NCBI GenBank assembly: GCA_018268465.1
Contig: JAFDWN010000051.1
Location: 54,223-118,222 of the forward strand
Direction of reading: 5' to 3'
DNA length: 64,000 nt
From: Actinomycetota bacterium
GTDB lineage: Bacteria > Actinomycetota > Actinomycetes > Mycobacteriales > Mycobacteriaceae
Below are positions 26,756 through 36,085 of the stretch, piece by piece. The translations under genes were made by a program, and so were the position numbers. The notes beneath the pieces were generated by a model, which was given only the letters and a program-made list of their open reading frames with translations, was not told the origin of the DNA and did no database searches. How positions within the stretch are numbered: position 1 is the first letter of the stretch; every line of letters begins with the position of its first letter.

Positions 26756-28597
26756 GTGAGCGAAGCACATCCCAGCATCGTTCGCCTGCTGCCGAGCCGC
26801 TTCACCGGCAATCCGAAAGCCGCGCGCAGCACCGAGAACACGGCGGCAGCACTGCTGCTGATCTTCACCATCGCCGCGATCCTGTGGGCGAACTCGCCGT
26901 GGTCGGAGACCTACGCGGCGTTCTGGAACACCGAGGTCGGGTTGAGCTTCGGCGAGTACCACGCCGAACTGAGCGTCAAACACCTGGTCAACGACGGCCT
27001 GATGACGTTCTTCTTCTTCATCGTCGGTCTCGAGGTCACCCGGGAGTTCACCATCGGGGACCTCACCGACAGGTCGCGGGCGGCGGTGCCGGTGGTCGCC
27101 GCGCTGGCCGGGCTCGTCGTCCCCGCGATGATCTTCCTGATCTTCAACCCCTCCGGCGAGAACGCCCAGGCCTGGGGTGTGGTGATCTCCACCGACACCG
27201 CGTTCCTGGTGGGCGCGCTCGCCGTGATCGGCCCCAAATTCCCCGGACGCCTGCGCATCTTCCTGCTGACCCTGGCCGTGGTCGACGACGTCGGTGCGCT
27301 CGGTGCGATCGCCCTGTTCTATTCCGACGAGATCCGGGTGGCGCCGCTGGTCGTGTCGTTCGCTCTGGTCGCCGCGCTGGCCGCGGTGCGGCTCCTGCCG
27401 TTCTACCGGGGTCCGGCCTACGCGGTGCTGGGAGTCGCCTTGTGGCTGGCCCTGTTCCAGGCGAATGTCCACCCGACACTGGCCGGTGTCGCTGTCGCGC
27501 TGCTGATCCCGGTGTTCACCCCCGAACGCCAGCGGGTCGAGCAGGCCGTCGAGGTGATCCGGGCCTTCCGGCAGTCGCCGAACTCGCAGTACGCCCGCGC
27601 CGCATCTCGCAGTCTGCGCGCGTCGATCTCGATCAACGAGCGGCTGCAGACCGCGGTGGGCCCCTACGTTTCCTTCGTCATCCTGCCGATCTTCGCGCTG
27701 GCCAATGCCGGCGTCCAGCTCAACGGCGAGACCCTGGCCGCGGCCGCACGATCCCCGCTGACGTGGGGTGTGGTGGCCGGGCTGGTGATCGGCAAGTTCG
27801 TGGGCATCACCGGTGCGACCGCGATCATGCGCGCGACGGGCTGGGGCGAGTTGGCGCCCGGCCTGACGCTGCGCAGGATCGCCGGCGGCGCCGCGCTGTC
27901 CGGAATCGGCTTCACCATCTCGCTTTTCATCGTCGACATCGCCATCGACGACCCCGGTAAGCAGGACGAGGCACGGGTGGGTGTACTGGCCGCCTCGGTC
28001 ATCGCGTTCCTGCTGGGCTGGGCCATCTTCCGGATCACCGATCTGGTGAGTCCGCCGCAACCCGTCGGCATGACGCTGGTGCGACCCGTCGACCCTCACC
28101 GCGACCACATCCGCGGCAACCCCGACGCGCCGCTGACACTGGTGGAGTACGGCGACTACGAATGCCCGTTCTGCAGCCGCGCCACCGGCGCGATCGACGA
28201 GGTGCTGGCCCACTTCGGTGACGACTTACGGTATGTCTGGCGGCATTTCCCCCTGGAGCGCGAGCATCCGCGCGCATTCGACGCGGCGCGGGCCAGTGAG
28301 GCGGCCGCGGCGCAGGGCAAGTTCTGGGAGATGGCGCACGAGCTATTCGACCACCAGGACGACCTGGAGTGGTCCGATATGTACCGCTACGCGGCGGCGA
28401 TCAGCTGCGACATCGAGAAGTTCGACGAGGATGTGCGGGTGCACTCGGGCAAGGTGCTGCGCCGCGTGCAGGACGATGCGCAGGACGCCGACGCGATGGA
28501 CCTCAACTCGACGCCGACGTTCTTCGTCAACGGCGTTCGCCACAAGGGCCCGTGGGATGCGGCCTCGCTCATCCGGGCGCTGCAGGCGGGTCGCTGA
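26756..28597 (+). CDS. nhaA: Na+/H+ antiporter NhaA fused to a DsbA-like thioredoxin domain
   Basis: A 613-aa fusion. Residues 20-430 are NhaA with about twelve helices, including STDTAFLVGALAVIGPKFP and LAVVDDVGALGAI, where the paired Asp residues bind Na+/H+. Residues 440-613 are a DsbA-like thioredoxin fold (DAPLTLVEYGDYECPFCSRA) with active site C470-P-F-C473 and the cis-Pro loop NSTPTFFVNG. The antiporter exchanges sodium for protons; the redox domain may respond to or catalyse thiol oxidation. GTG at 26756. Such fusions are known in actinobacteria. No partner gene lies beside it. Confidence 0.9.
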   Translation: MSEAHPSIVRLLPSRFTGNPKAARSTENTAAALLLIFTIAAILWANSPWSETYAAFWNTEVGLSFGEYHAELSVKHLVNDGLMTFFFFIVGLEVTREFTIGDLTDRSRAAVPVVAALAGLVVPAMIFLIFNPSGENAQAWGVVISTDTAFLVGALAVIGPKFPGRLRIFLLTLAVVDDVGALGAIALFYSDEIRVAPLVVSFALVAALAAVRLLPFYRGPAYAVLGVALWLALFQANVHPTLAGVAVALLIPVFTPERQRVEQAVEVIRAFRQSPNSQYARAASRSLRASISINERLQTAVGPYVSFVILPIFALANAGVQLNGETLAAAARSPLTWGVVAGLVIGKFVGITGATAIMRATGWGELAPGLTLRRIAGGAALSGIGFTISLFIVDIAIDDPGKQDEARVGVLAASVIAFLLGWAIFRITDLVSPPQPVGMTLVRPVDPHRDHIRGNPDAPLTLVEYGDYECPFCSRATGAIDEVLAHFGDDLRYVWRHFPLEREHPRAFDAARASEAAAAQGKFWEMAHELFDHQDDLEWSDMYRYAAAISCDIEKFDEDVRVHSGKVLRRVQDDAQDADAMDLNSTPTFFVNGVRHKGPWDAASLIRALQAGR

Positions 28598-28669
28598 ACC
28601 AGGGGCGCCCGACCCGCCCGGTGCTCGTCCACGTGGCGCCCGACCTGCTCCGGCCGGCCATCGGGCGCA

Positions 28670-29632
28670 TCAACTCCACAGTGTCACATGCACTTTGGGC
28701 CGAAACCGGGTGACACCGACGCCGGTCCCGCGGATCATCGCCTGGGTGCACCGCGGCGTGGTGATGAACCGGACGAGCTCGGAGACCGCGGGCTGGCGGG
28801 ACGCCGGGGGCAGGGTGGCCGCCGACCATTCGCCGGAGACCTGCAGCCCCGACCCCTTGACGTGCACCAGCCGGCCCGCCGACAGATCCTTGGCGACCGC
28901 GAAGCCGATCGTGATGGTCAGCCCGCCCACCCGTTGCACTTCCTCCAGCGCGGCCGCATCGCTTTGGAAGATGCGCTGATTCGCCTCGGGTATCGCCAGA
29001 CTCCGCAGCATGGACGCGATCTCGCCGTCCACACTGCCCGCCGACGGGCCCAGCATCCACTGCTGCTCCCGCAGCTGCGCCGGGGTCGGCGAGGCGCCGG
29101 CCAGCGGGTGGTCGGCGGCGGCCACGGTGATGATCTGGTACTTCAGGAAGGGCCGCACCGCGATCGTCCCGTCGGACTCCAGCCCGGTGCCCGCAGGCCC
29201 GAGTGCGACGTCGACGGCGCGCGACTCGATGAGATAGCGGAACTGACCCGCCGGATGCACCGACAGCTCCACGGACAGATCGTCTGCGCGTGAGGAGAAC
29301 AGTTCGATCAGACCGGGGGCGGCGTGTTCGGCGAAGGACGACGACGCGGCGATCCTCAGCAACCGCCTGCCCCGGGCCGCCTCGGTCACCTCGATCGCGG
29401 TCTGCTGCTGCAGGCCCAGGATCTCGATGGCCCTGCTGGCCAGCCGAAGCCCGCCCGGGGTGAACGCCAGCCCCGCCGAGGTCCTGCTGAACAACGGATC
29501 GTCGAGTTCCTTGCGCAGCTGCGCCACGTGCATCGACACGCCGGCGTCGGACATGCCGAGTTCCTCGGCGGCCGCACGCACGGACCCGAGCCGCACGACC
29601 GCCGAATAGGCGCGAAGCTGCGCGGGAGTCAC
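28670..29632 (-). CDS. LysR family regulator, divergent from the CO dehydrogenase cluster
   Basis: A 320-aa LysR-type regulator. The N-terminal helix-turn-helix (AYSAVVRLGSVRAAAEELGMSDAGVSMHVAQLRKELDDPLF) is followed by an effector domain from about residue 85. The GTG at 29632 gives the standard family start (VTPAQLRAYSAVV). Only 46 bases separate it from the divergent xdhC gene, so both promoters share DNA. It corresponds to Rv0377 by position and most likely controls the cox cluster. The signal it senses is not known. Confidence 0.88.
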   Translation of the reverse strand: MTPAQLRAYSAVVRLGSVRAAAEELGMSDAGVSMHVAQLRKELDDPLFSRTSAGLAFTPGGLRLASRAIEILGLQQQTAIEVTEAARGRRLLRIAASSSFAEHAAPGLIELFSSRADDLSVELSVHPAGQFRYLIESRAVDVALGPAGTGLESDGTIAVRPFLKYQIITVAAADHPLAGASPTPAQLREQQWMLGPSAGSVDGEIASMLRSLAIPEANQRIFQSDAAALEEVQRVGGLTITIGFAVAKDLSAGRLVHVKGSGLQVSGEWSAATLPPASRQPAVSELVRFITTPRCTQAMIRGTGVGVTRFRPKVHVTLWS

Positions 29633-29678
29633 GCTGTGAAGCCTACGGGCCGCGACGGCGGGCTCTAGATTGGATTGT

Positions 29679-30836
29679 GTGAGGGATGTGCTGAGCGATC
29701 TGCTGGACGTATGGCGCGCCGGCGGCACTGCCGGCGTCGGCACCGTTGTGCGGACCTTCCGGTCCGCCCCGCGCCAACCGGGTGCGGCGATGGTGGTCGC
29801 CCCCGACGGCACCGTCAGCGGTTCGGTGTCCGGCGGCTGCGTCGAAGGTGCGGTGTACGAACTGGCCACCGAGGTCGCCGGCGACGGGTTGCCGCGGCTG
29901 CAGCGGTACGGCGTCAGCGACGACGACGCATTCGCCGTCGGCCTGACATGCGGTGGCATCATCGACGTGTTCGTCGAAGCCGTTTCGGCTCAGACGTTTC
30001 CCGAACTGTCCGGTCTCGCCGAGGACATCGCCTGGCACCGCCCGGCGGCCACCGCGACCGTCATCGCCCATCCGCAACCCGAGCGGGTCGGCCTGCGGCT
30101 GGTGATCCGCGACGACGTGACGGGCACGCTGGGGTCGCGCCGCGCCGACGACGCGGTGCTCGACGACGCGCGCGGCCTGCTCGCGGCGGGACGCAGCAAG
30201 GTCCTCACCTACGGACCCGACGGACAGCGCCGCGGTGAGGGCATGGAGGTCTTCGTCGCCAGTTACGCACCGCGACCCCGCATGCTGGTGTTCGGGGCGA
30301 TCGACTTCGCCGCCGCGGTGGCGCGGCAGGGGTCGATGCTGGGCTACCGCGTCACCGTCTGCGATGCGCGCCCCGTATTCGCCACCGCATCGCGCTTCCC
30401 GACCGCCGACGAGGTGGTCGTGGACTGGCCGCACCGCTACCTCGCCGCGCAGGTCGCCGAGGATGCCGTCGACGAGCGGACGGTCATCTGCGTGCTGACC
30501 CATGACCCCAAGTTCGACGTGCCGCTGCTAGAGGTCGCGCTGCGGTTGCCGCGGGTCGGCTACGTCGGCGCGATGGGTTCGCGCCGCACCCACGACGACC
30601 GTCTGGTGCGCCTGCGCGAGGCGGGGCTCACCGCCGACGAACTGTCCCGGCTGTCCAGTCCGATCGGCCTGGACATCGGGGCCCGCACACCGGAGGAGAC
30701 GGCGGTCTCCATCGCGGCGGAGATCATCGTCAGCCGGTGGGGCGGCAGCGGGCGACCGCTCACCGAGACGGGCGGCCGCATCCACCGTGACCAGGACGAA
30801 CCGAGTGACTTAAGTGATTCCTTAACTGCTGGTTGA
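29679..30836 (+). CDS. XdhC/CoxI family molybdoenzyme maturation protein
   Basis: A 385-aa XdhC/CoxI protein. Members of this family sulfurate or carry the molybdenum cofactor for xanthine-dehydrogenase-type enzymes. Residues 1-90 form the XdhC/CoxI domain (MVVAPDGTVSGSVSGGCVEGAVYE), and residues 185-350 the Rossmann domain (RMLVFGAIDFAAAVARQGSMLGYRVTVCDAR, then YVGAMGSRRTHDDRL and IGLDIGARTPEE). GTG at 29679 gives MRDVLSDLLDVW, the usual family start. First gene of the cox operon, 58 bases before coxM. A second, shorter paralogue follows coxL. Confidence 0.88.
   Translation: MRDVLSDLLDVWRAGGTAGVGTVVRTFRSAPRQPGAAMVVAPDGTVSGSVSGGCVEGAVYELATEVAGDGLPRLQRYGVSDDDAFAVGLTCGGIIDVFVEAVSAQTFPELSGLAEDIAWHRPAATATVIAHPQPERVGLRLVIRDDVTGTLGSRRADDAVLDDARGLLAAGRSKVLTYGPDGQRRGEGMEVFVASYAPRPRMLVFGAIDFAAAVARQGSMLGYRVTVCDARPVFATASRFPTADEVVVDWPHRYLAAQVAEDAVDERTVICVLTHDPKFDVPLLEVALRLPRVGYVGAMGSRRTHDDRLVRLREAGLTADELSRLSSPIGLDIGARTPEETAVSIAAEIIVSRWGGSGRPLTETGGRIHRDQDEPSDLSDSLTAG
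30810..30825. promoter_or_regulatory. Inverted repeat TTAAG-N6-CTTAA upstream of coxM
   Basis: An AT-rich inverted repeat in GC-rich surroundings, inside the last codons of the xdhC gene and 69 bases before the coxM ATG. It contains the T-N11-A spacing of LysR-type operators, and a LysR gene flanks the cluster. An internal promoter for coxMSL here is possible. The evidence is symmetry and position only. Confidence 0.35.
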
Positions 30837-30894
30837 CGGGTCCGATCCGCCCGCCGACACTGGGAGTCCTTCCCACCGATGTGAGGGCGGTCAC

Positions 30895-31797
30895 ATGCAG
30901 GTTCCCGGACCATTCGAATACGAGCGCGCCACCAGTGTCGACCACGCGATCGGCCTGCTGGACCGGTTGGGCGACGGGGCGCTGATCGTCGCGGGCGGGC
31001 ACAGCCTGCTGCCGATGATGAAGCTGCGCATCGCCAACCCCGAGTACCTCGTCGACATCAACGACCTGGCACCCGAACTCGGCTACGTCGTCACCGACCC
31101 CACCCTCGTGCGCCTCGGCGCGATGACCCGTCACCGTGAGGTCCTCGAATCCGATGCGCTGGCTGCGGTGTGCCCCATCTTCCGCGACGCCGAACGCGTC
31201 ATCGCCGATCCGGTGGTCAGGAACCGGGGCACCGTGGGCGGGTCACTGTGCCAGGCGGATCCGGCCGAGGATCTCACCACCGTCTGCGCCGTACTCGGTG
31301 CCGTATGCCTGGCTCGCGGGCCGGGCGGCGAACGCCAGGTCCCGATCGACGACTTCCTGGCGGGTCCCTATGAAACCTCGCTGGCCCACAACGAGATCCT
31401 GGTCGAGGTTCGGATACCGCTGCGGCACAACACCTCCAGCGCATACGCGAAGGTCGAGCGCCGGGTCGGGGACTGGGCGGTGACCGCCGCGGGTGCGTCG
31501 GTGACCCTGTCCGGCCCCGACGAAGGCGCCCAGATCGTGGCCGCGCGGGTGGGATTGACCGCGGTCAACGCCGACGCCGGTGCGTTGGCGGCCCTTGCCG
31601 CATCCCTTGCCGGCCAGCCCGCCACCGAAGAGACCTTCGCGGAGGCGGGCCGGCAGGCGGCGCAGGCCTGCGAGCCGGCCACCGATATGCGCGGCAGCGC
31701 CGACTACAAACGCCATCTGGCGTCCGAACTGACCATCCGCACCCTGCGCACCGCCGTGCGGCGGGTGCGTGAGACCCCAGCCCCCGGAGGTAACTGA
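30895..31797 (+). CDS. coxM: Carbon monoxide dehydrogenase, medium (FAD) subunit CoxM
   Basis: A 300-aa flavoprotein subunit that passes electrons from the Fe-S subunit toward the respiratory chain. The two FAD motifs of the CoxM family are present: AGGHS at 33-37 and TVGGS at 113-117 within RNRGTVGGSLCQADPAED. The C-terminal CO-dehydrogenase flavoprotein domain spans about 180-285. Start ATG at 30895. It is followed by coxS after two bases. Enzyme is attached to the inner face of the membrane in known CO oxidisers. Confidence 0.95.
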   Translation: MQVPGPFEYERATSVDHAIGLLDRLGDGALIVAGGHSLLPMMKLRIANPEYLVDINDLAPELGYVVTDPTLVRLGAMTRHREVLESDALAAVCPIFRDAERVIADPVVRNRGTVGGSLCQADPAEDLTTVCAVLGAVCLARGPGGERQVPIDDFLAGPYETSLAHNEILVEVRIPLRHNTSSAYAKVERRVGDWAVTAAGASVTLSGPDEGAQIVAARVGLTAVNADAGALAALAASLAGQPATEETFAEAGRQAAQACEPATDMRGSADYKRHLASELTIRTLRTAVRRVRETPAPGGN

Positions 31798-31799
31798 GC

Positions 31800-32285
31800 A
31801 TGCAGGTAACGATGACCGTCAACGGCGATCCGGTTACCGCCGAGATCGAACCCCGCATGCTCCTCGTGCATTTCCTGCGGGATCAGTTGCGTCTGACCGG
31901 AACCCACTGGGGCTGCGATACGAGTAACTGCGGCACCTGTGTGGTGGACGTCGACGGCGTGCCGGTGAAGTCGTGCACCATGCTGGCCGCGATGGCCTCG
32001 GGGCACAGCGTGCGCACGGTCGAAGGACTGGCCGTCGACGGCACGCTCGACCCGGTGCAGGAGGGTTTCATGCAGTGTCACGGACTGCAGTGCGGATTCT
32101 GCACGCCCGGGATGATGATCACCGCGCGGGCACTGCTCGACCGCAATCCGGACCCGACCGAAGACGAGATCCGCGAGGCGATCTCGGGTCAGATCTGTCG
32201 CTGCACCGGATATACCACGATCGTGCGCTCCATCCAGTGGGCGGCCAGAGCCGAAGCGGGCGACCACGAGGGGGTGACGGCGTGA
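31800..32285 (+). CDS. coxS: Carbon monoxide dehydrogenase, small (2Fe-2S) subunit CoxS
   Basis: A 161-aa iron-sulfur subunit with two 2Fe-2S clusters. The plant-type ferredoxin cluster uses C39, C44, C47 and C59 (GCDTSNCGTC, then SC), and the helical-domain cluster uses C98, C101, C133 and C135 (CGFCTPG and CRCTGY). It relays electrons from the Mo-Cu site of CoxL to FAD in CoxM. It overlaps coxL by four bases (GTGA), showing tight coupling. Confidence 0.96.
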   Translation: MQVTMTVNGDPVTAEIEPRMLLVHFLRDQLRLTGTHWGCDTSNCGTCVVDVDGVPVKSCTMLAAMASGHSVRTVEGLAVDGTLDPVQEGFMQCHGLQCGFCTPGMMITARALLDRNPDPTEDEIREAISGQICRCTGYTTIVRSIQWAARAEAGDHEGVTA

Positions 32286-34675
32286 CCACACTGGAGACTC
32301 CGACACCCGACGATCTGGCCGACAACGACCAGAAGCCGTGCGGGCACGGGCGGATGCTGCGCAAGGAGGATCCGCGGTTCATCCGTGGCCGCGGCAACTA
32401 CGTCGACGACGTGGCACTGCCGGGCATGCTGCACCTGGCGATCCTGCGCTCGCCGTACGCCCACGCACGCATCGTCGGCATCGACGTCTCGGCGGCGCAG
32501 GCCCATCCGAAGGTCAAGGCGGTGGTGACCGGCGCCGACCTGGCCGCGAAGGGCCTGGCGTGGATGCCGACGCTGTCCAACGACGTGCAGGCGGTGCTGG
32601 CCACCGACAAGGTCCGGTTCCAGGGACAGGAGGTCGCATTCGTCGTCGCCGAGGACCGCTACGCGGCGCGCGACGCGCTGGAACTCATCGACGTCGACTA
32701 CGAACCGCTCGACCCCGTCATCGACGTCCGGCGCGCGCTCGATCCGGCCGCCCCCGTCATCCGCACCGACCTGGACGGCAAAACCGACAACCACTGCTTC
32801 GACTGGGAGACCGGTGACGCCGCGGCCACCGACGCCGTGTTCGCCAGGGCCGACGTCGTGGTCACCCAGGAGATCGTCTACCCGCGGGTTCATCCCGCAC
32901 CCATGGAAACCTGCGGCGCGGTAGCCGATCTCGACCCGGTCACCGGCAAGCTGACCCTGTGGTCCACCAGCCAGGCCCCCCACGCGCACCGCACCCTGTA
33001 CGCGCTGGTCGCCGGTCTGCCCGAACACAAGATCCGGGTGATCTCACCCGACATCGGGGGTGGGTTCGGCAACAAGGTGCCCATCTACCCGGGCTACGTG
33101 TGCGCGATCGTGGGCTCGCTGCTCCTCGGCAAGCCGGTGAAGTGGATGGAGGACCGCAGCGAGAACCTGACGTCGACCGGATTCGCCCGCGACTACATCA
33201 TGGTCGGCGAGATCGCCGCCACCCGCGACGGCAGGATCCTGGCGATCCGCTCCAATGTGCTCGCCGACCACGGCGCGTTCAACGGCACCGCCGCGCCGGT
33301 CAAGTACCCCGCGGGGTTCTTCGGGGTCTTCACCGGCAGCTACGACATCGAAGCGGCGTACTGCCATATGACTGCGGTGTACACGAACAAGGCTCCCGGC
33401 GGGGTCGCCTACGCGTGTTCGTTCCGCATCACCGAGGCCGTGTACTTCGTCGAGCGGCTGGTGGACTGCCTCGCGCACGAACTCGCGATGGATCCGGCAG
33501 AGCTGCGGCTGCGAAACCTGTTGAAACCCGACCAGTTTCCCTACACCTCCAAAACCGGATGGGTGTACGACTCGGGTGACTACGAGACCACCATGCGCAA
33601 GGCCATGGACATGATCGGCTACGACGCGCTGCGCGCCGAGCAGAGGGAGAAACGCGAACGCGGCGAACTCATGGGCATCGGGATGTCGTTCTTCACCGAG
33701 GCGGTCGGCGCCGGCCCGCGCAAGGATATGGACATCCTCGGTCTCGGTATGGCCGACGGCTGCGAACTGCGGGTGCATCCGACGGGCAAAGCCGTTGTGC
33801 GGCTTTCTGTTCAGACCCAGGGCCAGGGACACGAAACCACCTTCGCCCAGATCGTCGCCGAAGAACTCGGCATCCCACCCGACGACATCGACGTGGTGCA
33901 CGGCGACACCGACCAGACACCGTTCGGGCTGGGCACCTACGGCAGCCGCTCCACGCCGGTGTCGGGGGCCGCGGCCGCCCTGGTGGCCCGCAAGGTGCGC
34001 GACAAGGCCAAGATCATCGCGTCGGGAATGCTCGAGGTGTCGGTGGCCGACCTGGAATGGGAGAAGGGCTCCTTCCATGTCAAGGGCGACCCGTCGGCGT
34101 CGGTGACCATCGCCGACATCGCGATGCGCGCCCATGGCGCGGGTGACCTACCCGAGGGGATCGAGGGCGGTCTGGACGCCCAGATCTGTTACAACCCGGA
34201 GAATCTCACCTACCCGTACGGCGCCTACTTCTGTGTGGTCGACGTCGATCCGGGCACCGCGGTGGTGAAGGTGCGGCGGTTCCTGGCCGTCGACGACTGC
34301 GGCACCCGGATCAACCCGATGATCATCGAAGGGCAGGTGCACGGCGGCCTTGTCGACGGGATCGGCATGGCGCTGATGGAGATGATCGCCTTCGACGAGG
34401 AGGGCAACTGCCTGGGCGGGTCGCTGATGGACTACCTGATCCCCACCGCGATGGAGGTGCCGCACTTCGAGACCGGATTCACCGTGACGCCCTCGCCGCA
34501 CCACCCCATCGGCGCCAAGGGTATCGGTGAATCGGCGACCGTCGGATCCCCGCCCGCCGTGGTCAACGCGGTGGTGGATGCGCTGGCGCCGTTCGGGGTT
34601 CGGCACGCGGACATGCCGCTCACCCCCTCGCGGGTGTGGGAGGCGATGCAGGGCCGGGCGACACCGCCCATCTGA
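32282..34675 (+). CDS. coxL: Carbon monoxide dehydrogenase, large (Mo-Cu) subunit CoxL, form I
   Basis: A 797-aa catalytic subunit. The active-site loop AYACSFR (376-382) contains C379, the ligand of copper in the Mo-Cu centre; AYxCSFR defines form I, true CO-oxidising enzymes, unlike form II (AYRGAGR). The catalytic Glu is E750 in KGIGESA. GGGFGNK near residue 260 and QGQGHETTFAQIVAEEL belong to the molybdopterin domains. CO is oxidised to CO2, with electrons passed to CoxS and CoxM. GTG start at 32282. In M. smegmatis an equivalent enzyme supports survival on atmospheric CO, from memory. Confidence 0.96.
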   Translation: MTTLETPTPDDLADNDQKPCGHGRMLRKEDPRFIRGRGNYVDDVALPGMLHLAILRSPYAHARIVGIDVSAAQAHPKVKAVVTGADLAAKGLAWMPTLSNDVQAVLATDKVRFQGQEVAFVVAEDRYAARDALELIDVDYEPLDPVIDVRRALDPAAPVIRTDLDGKTDNHCFDWETGDAAATDAVFARADVVVTQEIVYPRVHPAPMETCGAVADLDPVTGKLTLWSTSQAPHAHRTLYALVAGLPEHKIRVISPDIGGGFGNKVPIYPGYVCAIVGSLLLGKPVKWMEDRSENLTSTGFARDYIMVGEIAATRDGRILAIRSNVLADHGAFNGTAAPVKYPAGFFGVFTGSYDIEAAYCHMTAVYTNKAPGGVAYACSFRITEAVYFVERLVDCLAHELAMDPAELRLRNLLKPDQFPYTSKTGWVYDSGDYETTMRKAMDMIGYDALRAEQREKRERGELMGIGMSFFTEAVGAGPRKDMDILGLGMADGCELRVHPTGKAVVRLSVQTQGQGHETTFAQIVAEELGIPPDDIDVVHGDTDQTPFGLGTYGSRSTPVSGAAAALVARKVRDKAKIIASGMLEVSVADLEWEKGSFHVKGDPSASVTIADIAMRAHGAGDLPEGIEGGLDAQICYNPENLTYPYGAYFCVVDVDPGTAVVKVRRFLAVDDCGTRINPMIIEGQVHGGLVDGIGMALMEMIAFDEEGNCLGGSLMDYLIPTAMEVPHFETGFTVTPSPHHPIGAKGIGESATVGSPPAVVNAVVDALAPFGVRHADMPLTPSRVWEAMQGRATPPI

Positions 34676-34692
34676 GCTCCCGGGAGTTGCGA

Positions 34693-35493
34693 ATGTTGAT
34701 GAGCGAACGCGCCGAACAACTGGTGCGCGACCGCACCCCGTTCGTGCACGCGACGGTGGTGCGTGCACAGCAGCCGACGTCGGCACACGCCGGGGATCAG
34801 GCGATTCTGTTGTCCGACGGCACCATCGAGGGATTCGTCGGTGGCGAATGCGCGCAGGCGTCGGTGCGCAAGGCTGCGCTGGGTGCGCTGCAGGCGGGGG
34901 AGAGCGTGCTGCTGCGGGTGCTGCCCGACGGCGACGTCCACTTCCCCGAGGCGCCCGGCGCGTGTGTCGTCGTCAACCCGTGCCTCTCCGGTGGCGCACT
35001 GGAGATCTTCCTGGCCCCGCAGGTGCCCGCCCCGCTGATCCGGGTCTGCGGGTCCAGCCCGATCGCCGCGGCGCTGGCCCAGGTGTGCGCGGTGCTCGGA
35101 TACGACGTGCGGTGCGACGATGATGCGCCTGGCGAATTCGGCGGTGTCACCGCGGTTGTCATCGCCAGTCACGGCGGCCCCGAGGCGGAGACGATCTCGG
35201 CGGCGCTGGCGGCCGGCGTCGGCTATATCGGGCTGGTGGCCAGCGCCGTGCGCGGTGCGGCGGTGCTGTCCGGGCTCGATCTCACCGACGCGCAGCGCGC
35301 CAGGGTGCACACACCGGTCGGATTGCCGATCGGGGCGCGCACGCCGGCGGAGATCGCGGTGTCGATCATCGCCGAGGTCATCTGCGGCCTGCGGACCGGC
35401 GTACTGGAGGTCACCCCCCGCGCGGCGGCCGGATCGGGCGGCACGGCGGGCGAACCCGTCGACCAACACCACTGCGCGGCACATGGCCACTGA
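34693..35493 (+). CDS. XdhC family protein (CoxF-like), second copy
   Basis: A 266-aa XdhC-type protein, shorter than the copy at 29679. The N-terminal domain (TPFVHATVVRAQQPTSAHAGDQAILLSDGTIEGFVGGECAQASVR) is followed by a Rossmann domain with VGYIGLVASAVRG and TPVGLPIGARTPAEIAVSI. Both kinds occur in cox clusters, where they help insert the sulfur or copper at the Mo site. The ATG at 34693 has GGGAG upstream. The tail is His-rich (DQHHCAAHGH), a possible metal site. It overlaps the next gene by 11 bases. Matches Rv0372c by position. Confidence 0.85.
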   Translation: MLMSERAEQLVRDRTPFVHATVVRAQQPTSAHAGDQAILLSDGTIEGFVGGECAQASVRKAALGALQAGESVLLRVLPDGDVHFPEAPGACVVVNPCLSGGALEIFLAPQVPAPLIRVCGSSPIAAALAQVCAVLGYDVRCDDDAPGEFGGVTAVVIASHGGPEAETISAALAAGVGYIGLVASAVRGAAVLSGLDLTDAQRARVHTPVGLPIGARTPAEIAVSIIAEVICGLRTGVLEVTPRAAAGSGGTAGEPVDQHHCAAHGH

Positions 35494-36085
35494 CCGGATC
35501 ACCGGGGTGGTGCTGGCGGCCGGCTCGTCGCGGCGGCTGGGGACACCGAAACAGCTTCTGCCATATCTAGATTCGACACTCCTGGCGGCCACCCTGACGT
35601 CCGCGCGGGCCTGCCCGTTCGATCAGCTGATCGTCACCCTCAATGGCGACGCCGCCGCGGCCGTGCGCGCGTCGGTCCCGCTGGACGGGGCCGACGTGGT
35701 CGTCGCCGCCGACGCCGGGCAGGGGTGTTCGGCCTCGTTGCGCGCGGCGCTCGCGCGCGTCGACCCGGCGGCCGCCGGAATCGTGCTGTTGCTCGGCGAC
35801 CAACCCGGTGTGCGCCCAGACACCGTGCGGCGGCTCATCGCCGGCCGCGGCGGCGATCCCGTCGTGGTGTGCCGCTACGCCGACGGTATCGGTCATCCAT
35901 TCTGGCTGGGCCGCACCGTATTCGACGAGCTGGCGGCCCTGCACGGCGACAAGGGCGTGTGGAAGTTGGTGGCGGGCGGGCGGTTCCCGGTGGGGGAGGT
36001 CGCGGTCGACGGCGACATCCCGCTCGACGTGGACACCTGGGCGGACTACGAGCGGCTGCTGGCGGCGGAGACGGTGGCACGGTGA
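35483..36085 (+). CDS. MobA-like molybdopterin nucleotidyltransferase family protein
   Basis: A 200-aa nucleotidyltransferase of the MobA/MocA type. The signature GVVLAAGSSRRLGTPKQLLPY near the N-terminus binds the nucleotide, and LLGDQPGVRPDTVRRLI holds the metal-binding Asp. It likely attaches CMP to molybdopterin, giving the cytosine dinucleotide cofactor used by CO dehydrogenase, as MocA does. ATG at 35483; its stop overlaps the next GTG (GTGA). Matches Rv0371c by position. Confidence 0.87.
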   Translation: MATDRITGVVLAAGSSRRLGTPKQLLPYLDSTLLAATLTSARACPFDQLIVTLNGDAAAAVRASVPLDGADVVVAADAGQGCSASLRAALARVDPAAAGIVLLLGDQPGVRPDTVRRLIAGRGGDPVVVCRYADGIGHPFWLGRTVFDELAALHGDKGVWKLVAGGRFPVGEVAVDGDIPLDVDTWADYERLLAAETVAR

